From: Cervus elaphus
Taxonomy: Eukaryota > Chordata > Mammalia > Artiodactyla > Cervidae
Assembly (NCBI RefSeq): GCF_910594005.1
Contig: NC_057838.1
Coordinates: forward strand, 30,868,001 to 30,932,000
Direction: 5' to 3'
DNA length: 64,000 bases
This document shows positions 36,448 to 47,470 of the stretch, in pieces (the first letter of the stretch is position 1; every line of letters starts with the position of its first letter). A program made the translations under genes and the position numbers. The notes under the pieces are model-generated. The model did not search any database. It had not been told where the DNA came from and saw only the letters and a program-made list of their open reading frames with translations.

Positions 36448-37345
36448 AGAAATGATATACATTTTTATTGAGGTATTGTTGCGTTACAGTGTTAGTTTCT
36501 GCTGTACAGAAAAGTGAATCGGCTACACGTACACATGTGTCCCTTCCTCCTTGAATTTCCTTCCCATCCAGGTCACCACGGGGCTCTGAAGAGAGTTCCC
36601 CATATAAAGCCTGTTCTCGTTCAGTTCAGTTCAGTCGCTCAGTCGTGTCTGACTCTTCACGCATGGACTGCAGCACGCCAGGCCTCTCTGTCCATCGCCA
36701 ACTCCCGGAGTTTATTCAAACTCATGTTCATTGAGTCGGTGATGCCGTTCAACCATCTCATCCTCTGTCATCCCCTTCTCCTCCTGCCCTCAATCTTTCA
36801 CGGCATCAGGGTCTTTTCAAATGAGTCAGCTCTTTGCATGAGGTGGCCAAAGTATTGGAGTTTCAGCTTCAACATCAGGCCTTCCAATGAACACCCAGGA
36901 TTGATCTCCTTTAGGATGGACTGGTTGGCTCTCCTTGCAGTCCAAGGGACTCTCAAGAGTCTTCTCCAACACCACAGTTCAAAAGCATCAATTCTTTGGT
37001 GCTCAACTTTCTTTATAGTACTGCCCTCACATCCGTACATGACTACTGGAAAAACCATAGCCTTGACAAGACGGACATTTGTTGGCAAAGTAATGTCTCT
37101 GCTTTTTAATATGCTGTCTATGTTGGTCATAACTTTCCTTCCAAGGAGTAAGTGTCTTTTAATGTTCTCATTAGTTACCTCTTTTATATACATCAGTGTA
37201 TATATGTCAATCCCAATCTCCCAATTCATGCCTACCACTGCTCCTTCCCTCCTTGGTGACCTTATATTTGTTCTCTGGTCTTTGTCTCTATTTCTGCTTT
37301 GCAAATAAGTTCACCTATGCCATTTTTTTAGATTCCACATATGAA
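36448..37345 (-). mobile_element. Artiodactyl L1 3' UTR, split by BovB
   Basis: Left piece (36448-36618): atttttattgaggtattgtt, ttagtttctgctgtacagaa, ccaggtcaccacggggctct. Right piece (37163-37345): ttctcattagttacctcttt, gtgtatatatgtcaatccca, ctctatttctgctttgcaaa, tagattccacatatgaatg. These join as a continuous antisense L1 3' UTR. Confidence 0.85.
36619..37162 (-). mobile_element. BovB 3' end inserted in L1 3' UTR
   Basis: Reverse-oriented BovB, about 0.54 kb. The minus frame 36798-37304 reads IKRHLLLGRKVMTNIDSILK, SRDITLPTNVRLVKAMVFPV, VMYGCEGSTIKKVEHQRIDA and FELWCWRRLLRVPW. The duplication tgttctc at 36612-36618 and 37163-37169 bounds it. Confidence 0.94.
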
Positions 37346-37817
37346 TGTAACATTTAAATGTTTGCCCTACAAATTGCATTCACTGGTATTTACAGCTTAA
37401 AAGGGAGATATTAAACTGTTCAGTAGTTTAACAATCTGTGTGTCTAGCTTTGTAAGCAGCACAGTTAAAGGGGTGAGGTATTCATGAGAGGAAGGCCTGC
37501 TCCCAGGTAGACAGCAAATCTCATTGACTAACCTGGACAGAGACCAGGAACCTGTGAATTCCATGCTCACTGATGCAGTTTCCAATTTTTGTTCTGCATA
37601 TGTTGACTTTTAGGTGCAATCCTTCGGAAAAATGGGAATGAACAGAGTGGGGAAAAGAATCAGACTGAGTCTCAGGAATGGTTTGTCACTCACTAGTTGT
37701 GTACAGCCTGGGTTCAGGGACATACCGCTTAGTAGGGGCAGAGCTGGAATTAGGTTTTGTCTGAGTCTTCCATTGCTTCTATGAAAAATGTGTATCATGT
37801 GGGAGTTGGATCAGACA
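37346..37817. other. Unique sequence
   Basis: No gene or repeat recognised. Confidence 0.4.
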
Positions 37818-37818
37818 G

Positions 37819-38025
37819 TGTGTGCATGCTAAGTTGCTTAAGTCATGCCCAACTATTTGTGACCCCATGGAATATAACCCACCAGGCTCCTCTGTCCATG
37901 GGATTCTCCAGGCAAGAATACTGAAGTGGATTACCATGCCCTCTTCCAGGGGATCTTCCCAGCCCAGAGATCAAACCTGCATCTTGTCTCCTGCATTGGC
38001 AGGCATATTCTTTACCATTAGCAGC
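37819..38025 (-). mobile_element. Bov-tA SINE
   Basis: Reverse Bov-tA: gcttaagtcatgcccaacta, tccatgggattctccaggca, ccaggggatcttcccagccc, gcattggcaggcatattctt. The extreme tRNA head (right end) is degraded. Confidence 0.9.
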
Positions 38026-38029
38026 ACTT

Positions 38030-38870
38030 CTTCGGTATTTATTGTAACAAACTGATCTCCCTGACTTGTGTATCTTATCCTTTTAATCTCTTCTGGTTTT
38101 AAAATAATCTGTGGGATGATGTTCATGAAGCTCTGTCAGCTAGCTTTTTAAGAGTTTTAGATACTATCCAACTTTGACTGTTGCCCAAGTGTTATGGGTG
38201 CTCCTGGCTCAGGGACCAGGGCGGTGTTTGTGTGTGAAGCAAAGATGCCTGCAGACCAGGAGAGCGCGGCTGGCTTTGCAGACTCTCCTTGGCCCCGAGA
38301 GCCTGTCGCGTACTGCCTGGGTGCTGCCACAGGTGGGGACCAAGTGTGCCTGTGTGAAAGGAAATGCGCTGGATTTCCTAAGGAAGAAGAGGCCTTTGTG
38401 GAGTTGGATGGCTTCCAGGAACTCAATCACGTTGTAAGAATGAAACAGGGTTTTTAGAAAGAAAGGAATTCATTAACATGAACTGGAGGGTAGCAGTGGG
38501 GACCAGTACAAGGGGACGAGGCCGGCCAGAGCTGGGCAGACAAACTTGTGATCTTAGCATTTCTGACTGCCTGTTAGAGTTCCCCACCCGGACTTCAACC
38601 CATATACTGAATTATAAGTTCATTTCTCCTGTTGCCTCACCTCAGAGATTTTACCTCTCACTATTCAGCTCCTCAGTACATGCCTAGATTCCTGAGCAAA
38701 TGTTCATGTCTCTCCTCACGGCTCTTCTGGAGTCTCACATGCTGTCTGGAGGCAGGCAGACCTCATGCTGAACTCCCGCTCTGCTTCTGGGCAGGGTTTT
38801 TGACCTGATTTTAAATTTCTTCATTCATAAAGAGGAAGAAAGGTCAATTGTGAGGATGATCCTAGAAGAG
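38030..38870. other. Unique sequence with a GC-richer open patch at 38160-38460
   Basis: From 38174 to 38457 both plus frames (87 codons each) and a minus frame are open, and CpGs are locally retained (gagcgcggctgg, ctgtcgcgtactg). The frame at 38194-38457 reads VAYCLGAATGGDQVCLCERK, which I do not recognise. Simultaneously open frames on both strands argue for composition rather than coding. Confidence 0.35.
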
Positions 38871-38874
38871 GATG

Positions 38875-39090
38875 CCATTTATTAAATGCTTACCTGAGGC
38901 AATAATTTAGAGTGAGCAGGACACAAAGATTTCCATTTAATTTATTTAAAAAAAAAAAAAGCTGTGTGGTAGTAGACAGCATTATCTGCCTCTTATAGAT
39001 GAGGAAATTTGAGGTTTACTACACTCAAAGTAATTTACACAGGTAATTGTAGAGCTGGGATGGAGACCCCAGTTCCATAGGGCTTTAGAA
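38875..39090 (+). repeat. MIR SINE with internal A-tract
   Basis: Contains ccatttattaaatgcttacc, gacagcattatctgcctctt, atagatgaggaaatttgagg and aattgtagagctgggatgga, in MIR order. A 13-base A-run at 38947-38959 is inside it. Confidence 0.75.
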
Positions 39091-39104
39091 CCTGATTTTG
39101 GGGT

Positions 39105-39565
39105 GTTTTATTAGTTTCCTATGGCTGCTATAACAAAGAACCCCCAAATGGGTGGCTTATAGCAACAGAAATTTGTCTTCTTTCCCTATCTGGGGGCTGG
39201 AAGTCCAAAACCAAGATGTCAGCAGGACAAGGCTTATTCTGAAACCTAAAGGGAGAATTTTTCTCTGCCTCTTCCAGCCTCTGGTGTTTGTTGGCTGGCA
39301 TCCCTTGGTGTTCCTTGTCTTAGAGATGGATGACTCCAGACTCTGATTTCCTCATCACACGTCTACCTTCTCCTTTTGTGTCTGTCTTATTGTAAGGACA
39401 ACAGCAGTCCTGTTGGATGAAGGGACTGCCCATCCTACCTTAGTACAACCTTGTTTTAACTAATCACATCTGCAGTGACCCTATTTCCAAATGAAATCCC
39501 ACTGAAGTGGTGAGAGTGAAGATTTCAACATAGCCTTTTGGGGGATATGATTCAACCTGTACCAG
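39105..39565 (-). mobile_element. MaLR/MLT1-like solo LTR
   Basis: Read in reverse this is a nearly complete MLT1-type LTR. Plus-strand landmarks: tattagtttcctatggctgc, tgggtggcttatagcaacag, tgcctcttccagcctctggt, cagcagtcctgttggatgaa, cacatctgcagtgaccctat and gatatgattcaacctgtacc. No internal region is attached. Confidence 0.75.
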
Positions 39566-39704
39566 TTATTATAGTGTTGAAATAAATCCCATGTCATGGG
39601 AAAGAAATTAAAGAATGCACGTGAAGTATCTGACATGTAGTAGATGCCAGGAAATGCTATTTTCCCTAATAAGATTGTTTTAGGAGATAATACCTTAATC
39701 CCAT

Positions 39705-39820
39705 GTGTATATATACACATTATATATACATCATATATATACACACACATTATATATACATTATACAATACACATTATTGTGTATTATATACACATTATA
39801 TATATGTAATATATAAATAT
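39705..39820. repeat. AT/AC-rich compound microsatellite
   Basis: Alternating TATATACACAT-type units run up to the Bov-tA at 39821. They generate meaningless Tyr/Ile/His-rich ORFs. Confidence 0.85.
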
Positions 39821-40020
39821 GTTGCTGTTAGTTGCTAAGTTGTGTCCGACTCTTTGTGATTCCAAGGTCTGTAGCCCATCAGGCTCCTCTGTCCATGGGA
39901 TTTCCCAGGCAAGAATACTGAATGAGTTGCCATTTCCTTCTCCAGGGGGATCTTCCTGACCCAGGGATTGAGCCCAAGTCTCATGCATTGGCAGTCGGAT
40001 TCTTTACCACTGAGGCACCA
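39821..40020 (-). mobile_element. Bov-tA SINE
   Basis: Reverse Bov-tA: gttgctaagttgtgtccgac, tccatgggatttcccaggca, ggatcttcctgacccaggga, ttctttaccactgaggcacc. Confidence 0.92.
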
Positions 40021-41560
40021 TATATGGGCTTATGTATTATAGGATTTTATATATCTATTATTTTTCAAAAGATGGGAATCATAGGTTAGATGATTGGACA
40101 TTGAGGAAAGATTTTGAGGGCATGGAGCTTTTTGGATAACTTTAGAATACAATTACACCAGGAAGGCAATAGCCTATTTGATCTTTACTTTTTAAAATAA
40201 ACTTCAGACACTGTAACTATTGAACCACAAGTCCATTTCTCATGTTTCCTTCAGCAGTATTCTTGGCAAAGTTTAAAAAAAGAGTAAAAGCAAAGATGTG
40301 AACACTTTTCTTCCATCAGAAGATGAATTGAAATGGAGGCCTTCTATAAAGGGCAGGTATATAAAAGTTAGAGATGCATGTGATGCAGGTGGAGTTCTGC
40401 CATGGTCAAGGATGCATGGACCAAGGACTGAAGGACTACTCCAAAATAATTGAAAAATTTCACCTGAGATTCTGACTTACTAAGAATGAGAGAAATAGTC
40501 CGTTGCCCTATTTCTTAGAACTTCCTTTCATTTCCCTTTCACCCCAGAACTCTCTGTTCTTCTCTCTCGGCTCCCATCATTTCCTTTCCTGCAGCACTGG
40601 CCTGATGTCTCCTGTCCTCACCCCTCTGCCTTCCCAGTTTTGTCATGTTCTTTTGTGACTCCACATCACAAATTATAAAAGGTTCAATCTGATGATGGCA
40701 GAAACCTGAAAGTTCTGGCTGGCGAGAAACAAATTGGGTGACATTTACAAGCTTTTAGAATAAGCAGAAGAAAGGAAGCTTGGCAATAATCAGGCTTGTT
40801 TTGTTTCCTTGCATAGCACATTGAGTTACCTTGAGGTGGAGATCATGTTCAACTTGATTCATGTATCAGTTCTGCTAATTTTCCTGAAGGCAAGAAAGAG
40901 AGGACTGTGTGGAGCACCACTGTGCAGGCTGTTAAGAGTGTGTGCTCCGTGCAAGGCACTGTGCTAATCACTGGGGAATACTGTGTACTTTATACACCTT
41001 CACAGCTGCTCATCAAGTTCAAGGCTTGCACACACAGTGGGTTTCCAGAGCCTCCTGGGCATCATGTCCTCAGAGCTCAGAGCTCAGAGCAACAAGAACC
41101 GGGAGGCAAATGTTGAGGTTGAGTGGATCCTTGTACCCAAGATTCACTGTTTAACTTGCAGAGATGTTCTTTATGTGTGTGTCACAGGCTCTTGGATAGA
41201 GTTCATGAATCACAAACTGGGATAAATTTTGAGAGAATTATTTAAAAGGTACAAGAATCAGATTCTAAAATAATTTCAACTGCCTGGAATAATGGGTCTA
41301 ATGCAAGACTAAGTTTAGGAGGGATGACTGTAATTTCTTGAACCCAAAGAAAACTTGGTCCAAAGAAAACTCTTAAGTGCCAAGTCCTGGAAACAGGATG
41401 GGGAGCATCTGTTAGAAGCAGCACACTTAACCATGGTGTGAGCTTTCAATTTGCTGTTGGTTCATTGGTGTCATGGCAGCGCACATGTCAATATAATCTG
41501 AGGCATCCTTGGTACTCACAGGATGGATCAGCTACTTCTGGGATGTTATGTTCTCTTTGT
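40021..41560. other. Unique sequence with a possible MIR trace
   Basis: A MIR-like run lies at about 40950-41015 (caaggcactgtgctaatcac followed by tggggaatactg). The rest is unassigned and has no ORF over 80 codons. Confidence 0.4.
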
Positions 41561-41562
41561 GC

Positions 41563-41868
41563 TTTATTTTTTTTTAATTAATTAATTTTAATTGGAGGAT
41601 AATTACGTTAACAATATTGTGATGGTTTTCGCCATACGTCAACATGAATTGGCCATAGGTATACATGTGTCCCCTCCATCCTGAACCCCGCCTCCCACCT
41701 CTCTCCCCACTTTATCCCTCTGGGTTGTCCCAGAACACTGGCTTTGGGTACCCTGCCTTATGCACTGAACTTGCACTAGTCATCTGTTTTACATATGGTA
41801 ATGTACATGTTTCAGCAATATTTTCTCAAATCATCCCATCCTCTCCTTCCACTACATCCAAAAGCCTG
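41563..41868 (-). mobile_element. Ruminant L1 3' UTR fragment (first copy)
   Basis: A T-run, then ttttaattggaggataatta, ttaacaatattgtgatggtt, caacatgaattggccatagg and ctacatccaaaagcctgttc. Antisense L1 3' UTR ends where a second T-tract begins. Confidence 0.85.
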
Positions 41869-43515
41869 TTCTTTTTTTAAAAAATCAATTAATTTATTTT
41901 AACTGGAGGCTAATTACTTTACAATATTGTAGTGGTTTTTGCCATACATTGATATGAATCAGTCATGGGTGTACATGTGTCCCCCATCCTGAAGCCCCAT
42001 CCCATCCCTCAGGGTCGTCCCAGTGCACCGGCCCTGAGCGCCCTGTCTCATGCATTGAACCTGGACTGGTGATCTGTTTCACATATGGTAATATACATGT
42101 TTCAATGCTGTTCTCTCAAATCATCCCACCTTCGCCTTCTCCCACAGAGTCCAAAAGTCTGTTCTTTATCTCTGTGTCTCTGGTCAACCACTTGTAAAAT
42201 GCAACTAGAACACTTTCTAACACCATACACAAAAATAAACTCAAAATGGATTAAAGATCTAAATGTAAGACCAGAAACTATAAAACTCCTAGAGGAAAAC
42301 ATAGGCAAAGCAGTCTCTGACATAAATCACAGTAGGATCCTCTATGACCCACCTCCCAGAATATTGGAAATAAAAGCAAAAATAAACAAATGGGACTGAA
42401 TTAAACTTAAAAGCTTTTGCACAACAAAGGAAACTATAAACAAGGTGAAAAGACAGACTTTACAATGGAAGAAAGTAATAGCAAATGAAGCAACTGACAA
42501 AGAATTATCTCAAAAATATACAAGCAGCTCATGCAGCTCAATACCAGAAAAATAAACAACCCAATAAGAAAATGGGCCAAAGAGCTAAACAGACATTTCT
42601 CCAAAGAAGTCATACAGATGGCTAACAAACACGTGGAAAGTCTGTTCTTTTTGTCTGTGTCTCCTTTGCTGCCCTGCATATAGGATCATAGATACCGTCT
42701 TTCTAAATTCCACATATATGCTTTGATATACAGTATTTGTCTTTCTCTTTCTGACATATTTCACTTTATGTAATAGGCTCCAGGTTCATCCATCTCATTA
42801 GAACTGACTCAAATGGGTTCCTTTTTATAGCTGAGTAATATTCCATTGTGTATATCTACCACAACTTCCTTACCCATTCATCTGCTGATGGACACCTAGA
42901 TTGCTTCCACATCCTAGCTATTGTAAAGAGTGCTGCAGTGAACATTGGGGTACATGTGTCTCTTTCAATTCTGATTTCCTTGGGGTGTATGCCTAGCAGT
43001 GGGATTGCTGGGTCGTATGGCATTTTTATTCCCAGATTCCCAGTTTTTTAAGGAGTCTCCACACTGTTCTCCATAGGGACTGTACCAGTTTGCATTCCTA
43101 CTAACAATGTAAGAGGGTTCCCTTTTCTCCACACCCTTTCTAGCATTTATTGTTTGTAGACTTTTTGATGATGGCCATTCTGGCCTGTGTGAGATGATAC
43201 CTCATTGTGGTTTTGATTTGCATTTCTCTAATGTTGAGTGATGTTGAGTATCTTTTCATGTGTTTATTAGCCATCCTTATGTCTTCTTTGGAGAAGTGTC
43301 TGTTTAGGTCTTTTGCCAAATTTTTTATTGGACTGTTCATTGTTCTGGTATTGAGCTGCATGAGCTGCTTATATATTTTGGAGAGTAATTATTTGTCAGT
43401 TGTTTTGTTGCTATTATTTTCTCCCATTCTGAGGGCTGTCTTTTCACCTTGCTTATGGTTTCCTTTGTTGTGCAAAAGCTTCTAAGTTTAATTAGGTCCT
43501 ATTTATTTTTGTTTT
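41869..43515 (-). mobile_element. Ruminant L1 3' part (second copy), interrupted
   Basis: Antisense L1: tail and 3' UTR (41869-42180, taactggaggctaattactt), then a plus-oriented ORF2 insert (42181-42637), then the 3' UTR/ORF2 boundary resumes (42638-43515). The resumed part includes minus frame 43140-43361 (DLNRHFSKEDIRMANKHMKR) and reaches upstream to the region encoding QRKP...RVKRQPSEWEKII. Stops and frameshifts are frequent. There is no endonuclease or RT core. Confidence 0.85.
42181..42637 (+). mobile_element. Inverted L1 ORF2 fragment inserted in L1
   Basis: Plus-strand L1 ORF2 text: MQLEHFLTPYTKINSKWIKD, LNVRPETIKLLEENIGKA, HSRILYDPPPRILEIKAKIN and then a stop where Leu is expected after KWD (about 42397), continuing out of frame to the MANKHVE region. 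It lacks a 3' UTR and poly(A). The 26-base segments at 42155-42180 and 42638-42663 on its two sides match at 24 of 26 positions. Confidence 0.85.
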
Positions 43516-44160
43516 TATTTCCATTAAATAAATTGAAATATGTAGTTTGTCTGCTGGACAGGAAGCTCAGTGTCAGAGACAAAGGTGAGTCTCTAGTGAG
43601 AGAGGCCAGCTTTACCTGGAGAGAGAAGGCCATCTGTTGGGTGGCCACAGGTCAGAGGGCATATTCTGGCTTCCTGTGGGTCCAAAGGAAAAGACTAGGC
43701 TAAATGGTAGACAACATGATAAGATTTCATTTCAGAAGGTCACTTACCAGTGTGACTTGTATCATAACTAAGATCTTCCTGCCAGTTCAGATGTTGGGAG
43801 CTGTTCCTCTACCTGTTGGAAATGTGACGTTCTCCTTGAATTTGTGTACGTGTATTCCTATGGTTCCAGACAGTTCTCTTACAAGACTTTTATAATCATA
43901 AATGACTTAAGATTAGTAATGATGAAGAGATTTATACTGCAGCATTTAAAATATAAAGTTCAGTTTTACCTATTTCTGTTTTTAACTGTTCCTCAGTCAC
44001 TTCCACTGCTGAGAGCCCAGTACTCCACGGAATTGCTCAGCATTCTTTTCTTCCCTATTCTGGCACATCCTCTTTCTCTCTCATGTAGAACTATCTAGCT
44101 GTGTCTTTTCTTATCTGGTCTCCCAACAGATCCTGTCTACAGGTTCTCTCTCCTCACGTA
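43516..44160. other. Unique sequence
   Basis: No gene or repeat recognised. Confidence 0.4.
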
Positions 44161-44164
44161 ACAG

Positions 44165-44780
44165 GCTTATCAAGTGTCTGGTCCATTTGTGCTGCTATGA
44201 GTGCTGGAAGACTGAGTGGCTTGTAAATAGCAAGCATTTATTTCTCAGGGTTCTGGAGCCTGGGACGTCCAAGATCAAAGTGCTGGCAGATTTGGTGTCT
44301 GATGAGGATCAGCTTCCCAATTCATAGGAAGTCATTTTGTCTGTAAGCTCACAGGGTGGCAGAGGTGAGGGAACCCTGTCATCTTATTCCTAGGGCTTCC
44401 CTGGTGGCTCAGAAGTAGGTAAAGAATTGGCCTGCTATGCAGGAGCTGTGAGTTCTATTCCTGGCTCGGGAAGATCCCCTGGAGAAGGAAATGGCAACCC
44501 ACCCCAATATTCTTGCCTGGGAAATCCCATGGACAGAGGAGCCTAAGGGCTATAGTCCGTGGGATCACAAAAGAGTCAGACACAGCTTAACAGCTAAGCA
44601 ATAGTAGCAGCAATCTCATTTCTGAGGGTTCTACCCTCATGGTCTAACCCCTGGGTAGTGTCCCATATAAGCATTTGTCCCACATGACCATGAGTCATTG
44701 TCCCACGTGACTATTATTCTCTCATGAGCACTGCACTGTGAATGGTCTCATAAGAGCTCAGTGTGGACCATAGAGCCACT
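44165..44780 (-). mobile_element. MaLR/MLT1-like LTR, split by Bov-tA
   Basis: Left piece (44165-44392): tggtccatttgtgctgctat, gcatttatttctcagggttc, aagatcaaagtgctggcaga and tttggtgtctgatgagg. Right piece (from about 44610): ctcatttctgagggttctac, cctcatggtctaacc. Together they are the reverse complement of an MLT1/MST-type LTR. The right edge is uncertain. Confidence 0.65.
44393..44608 (+). mobile_element. Bov-tA SINE inside LTR
   Basis: Plus Bov-tA: gggcttccctggtggctcag, gaagatcccctggagaagga, gggaaatcccatggacagag, gggatcacaaaagagtcaga. It interrupts the MLT1-like LTR. Confidence 0.93.
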
Positions 44781-44932
44781 TGACGGGGGCCACTGTTAAT
44801 GCTGATTTGCATTACTCACTTAACAAGTATGTGTTGATCCTTCTGTGTGTCTTCATGGGGATTGGGATGTGATTCAGGGCATAATAAGATAACACACATT
44901 CCTCATGGAAATATATAGACTAAATGTGTGCT

Positions 44933-45539
44933 ATTTGTTCAGTCACTAAGATGTCTCTGACTTTTTGCGTCCCCATGGACTCGCAGCATACCAGGGCTTC
45001 CCTGTCCTTCACTGTCTTCTGAAATTTGCTCACACTCATGTCCATTGAGTCCATAATGTCATCCAACCATCTCATTCTCTGCTGCCCTCCTTCTTCTCCT
45101 GCCCTCAATCTTTCCCAGCATTGGGGTCTTTTCCAGTGAGTCGGCTCTTCACATCAGGTGGCCAAAGTATTGGAGTTTCAGCTTCAGCCTCAGTCCTTCC
45201 AATGAACACCCAGGACGGATCTCCTTTAGGATGGACTGGTTGGATCTCCTTACAGTCCAAGGGACTCTCAAGAGTCTTCTCCAACACCACAGTTCAAAAG
45301 CATCAATCCTTCAGTGCTCAGCCTTCTTTATGGTCCAACTCTCACATGTGTACATGACTACTGGCAAAAGCATCACTTTGACGATATGAGCCTTTGTTTG
45401 AAACGTGATGTTTCTGCTTTTAATAGGCTGTCTAAGTTTATCATAGCTTTTCTTCCAAGGAGCAAGTGTCTTTTAATTTCATGGCTATAGTTGCCATCCA
45501 CAGTGATTTTGGACCCCAGGAAAATAAAGTCTGTCACAC
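44933..45539 (-). mobile_element. BovB LINE 3' fragment
   Basis: Reverse BovB from its 3' end (gttcagtcactaagatgtct) through ccaaagtattggagtttcag to the VTDFIFLGSKIT region (gtgattttggaccccaggaa followed by aataaagtctgtc). The minus frames 44920-45108 and 45105-45290 are broken pieces of the C-terminus. The copy abuts an LTR at 45541. Confidence 0.92.
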
Positions 45540-45540
45540 A

Positions 45541-45895
45541 TTGGACTTGTGTTTCCCCCCAACAAATCCATATGTTAAATCTTCACCCCCGGTATGACCA
45601 TGTTTAGAGATGGGTCCTTTGGGAGGTGATTAGGTGATGAGGGTAGAGTCCTTATGAATGGAATTAATGCTCTTATAAAAGAGACTCCAGAGTTCTCCCT
45701 TGTCTAGCACAGCAAATAGCAGCCATCTATGAATTGGGAAATGGGTCCCCACCAGATACCATATCTGCCAGCACCTTGATCTTAGGCTCAGAGCCTCCAG
45801 AACCGTGAGAAATTCCTTTTGTGGATAAGCAGCCTGGTCACTAGTATGTTTGTTCGATTGGCCCAAACAGACTCAGACAGCATATATCAAGGGAC
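45541..45895 (+). mobile_element. MaLR/MLT1-like solo LTR
   Basis: Plus-strand MLT1/MST order: tgtttccccccaacaaatcc, gtcctttgggaggtgattag, aatgctcttataaaagagac, cagcaccttgatcttaggct, gcctccagaaccgtgagaaa and caaacagactcagacag at the end. Confidence 0.75.
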
Positions 45896-46440
45896 CTGTT
45901 CATTGTGTGTCTTTAAGAAAAACCTGAAAAAAAAAAAAAAAAAAGAAAGAAAGACCTGTGGTGGATGGTGGATATTTGGTGAAAAAGAAATTTAGTGTGC
46001 ACTTGGCCTTACTCCATGGAAGGATCCAGACTTAGGTGATTTGAAGCATTGAAGCGTGTCTGTATTCCTTTTCTTCCCTGGTGGGCCATAGGATTAGGAC
46101 CACACTGGCTAATGTATCTCAGCGGCTCGGTATCCTGCTGGTGTTCTGCTCTGTGGCTATCTGGTGATTATGCTTTCACGTTGTTTAATTACTGACAGCA
46201 CTCATGCCCACAGAGCCTGCAGGAGGTCTCCAGAAAGCTTGATGACTCCAAGACCTTACTTTTCCAGGAGAAAAGGCAAGCAAAGCAGAAAGATAGCTCT
46301 CAATTTTCTTTTCCTTTTATTGTTATTCAATGCCCCCTCTATGGCAAGAGACAATAGTAGTGATTGTAACTCAAGCAAAACTAGAGTCACACTAGTTTTC
46401 TTTTGTTTGGTTTTATAAGGCATGCCATTCTCCATTTGCA
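45896..46440. other. Unique sequence with an A-rich simple repeat
   Basis: An A-tract followed by GAAA units lies at about 45927-45953. No other repeat or gene is recognised. Confidence 0.5.
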
Positions 46441-46444
46441 TTTG

Positions 46445-46905
46445 TTTCTTAGAGCATCTTTAAGACATTAACACAGATTTTGTGTCTTAAAATAAGTAAA
46501 TTTATTGTCTCACTGCTCTGGATCCCAGGAGTCTGAAATCCCTGGCTGAATCAAGGTGTCAGCAGGGCTGACCTCCCCCCAGAGGCTCTAGGAGGAGAAT
46601 CCCTTCCAGACCCTGGCGGCTGCCAGCATCCCTTGGCTCGTGACCGTATCACTCCATCTCCTGCCTCCTGATCACACAGCTTTCTCCTAGTCTGTGTATC
46701 AAACTCTCCTCAGTGTCCCTCTTACAAGTATACATGTGATGGCCTTTAGGTCTCACTTAGATAATCCAGGATAATCTCCATATCCGAAGATCGTTAATTC
46801 ACCTACATCTGTAAAGACTGTTTTTCCACATAAGGTAACAGTTCAGATCCCAGAGATGGGGACCTGATGTCCTTTGAGCCACCATTCAGCCCACTCTACT
46901 AGACT
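46445..46905 (-). mobile_element. MaLR/MLT1-like LTR
   Basis: Reverse orientation. Plus landmarks: aaatttattgtctcactgct, tcaaggtgtcagcagggctg, agaggctctaggaggagaat, cagcatcccttggctcgtga, acctacatctgtaaagactg and ccaccattcagcccactcta. Confidence 0.7.
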
Positions 46906-46984
46906 TTTTTCCCCATTTCTTTCTTTCTTTTATTTTTTTTAACCATATATCTGTTGATGATTTTTATTTTTTTGATGATTTTTA

Positions 46985-47205
46985 AAAAATTTTTTATTTT
47001 AGCTGTGTTGGGTCTTAGTGGAGGCACACAGGGTCTTCATTGTGGTGTTCGGGGTCTTTCATTGCAGCTGTTGGGCTTCTCTCTAATTGTGTCACAGGGG
47101 CTTAGTTGCTCCGTGGCGAGTGGGATCTTAGTTCCCCCACCAGGTATTGAACCTATGTCTCCTGCATTGCAAGGCAGAATCTTAACCACTGGATGACCTG
47201 AAATT
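46985..47205 (-). mobile_element. CHR-type tRNA-derived SINE
   Basis: Reverse-oriented SINE: ttagctgtgttgggtcttag, cttcattgtggtgttcgggg, gcttagttgctccgtggcga, gtgggatcttagttcccc, tgaacctatgtctcctgcat and ttaaccactggatgacc. This is the CHR (cetacean-hippo-ruminant) pattern. The B-box-like region is degraded. Confidence 0.75.
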
Positions 47206-47219
47206 CTCTCCATTAGTCA

Positions 47220-47470
47220 GAAACCTTTCTGTGCCTTGAATTTAAGGAATATCTCTTGTAAGCAACTTAGTTTGTCTTTAAAAAAGAGAAGTCTGATAGA
47301 CCCTGTCTATTAATTTCCATATTAACTCATTTATATTTAACAAAAATGCCCATTGAGGTATAAAGCAACCATCTGACTAGTTGTTTTCTGTTTGTCCTAC
47401 CATTTTATTTTTTTCCTCTCCTTTCTTGCTGCCTTCTGGAAGAATAAAATATTTTTTATTATTCACTGCA
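47220..47470 (-). mobile_element. Old L1 3' UTR fragment, antisense
   Basis: The order tcttgtaagcaacttagttt, tgtctattaatttccatatt, aactcatttatatttaacaa, ttttcctctcctttcttgct, gccttctgg follows the antisense 3' UTR of L1MA/L1MB-like elements. Confidence 0.5.

Noticed and set aside
36514..37308. 264-codon plus-strand ORF, one of the longest open frames
   Set aside because: It is the antisense of BovB and L1 sequence. The meaningful reading is on the minus strand.
39644..39838. Tyr/Ile-rich ORFs on both strands
   Set aside because: Produced by the AT/AC microsatellite.
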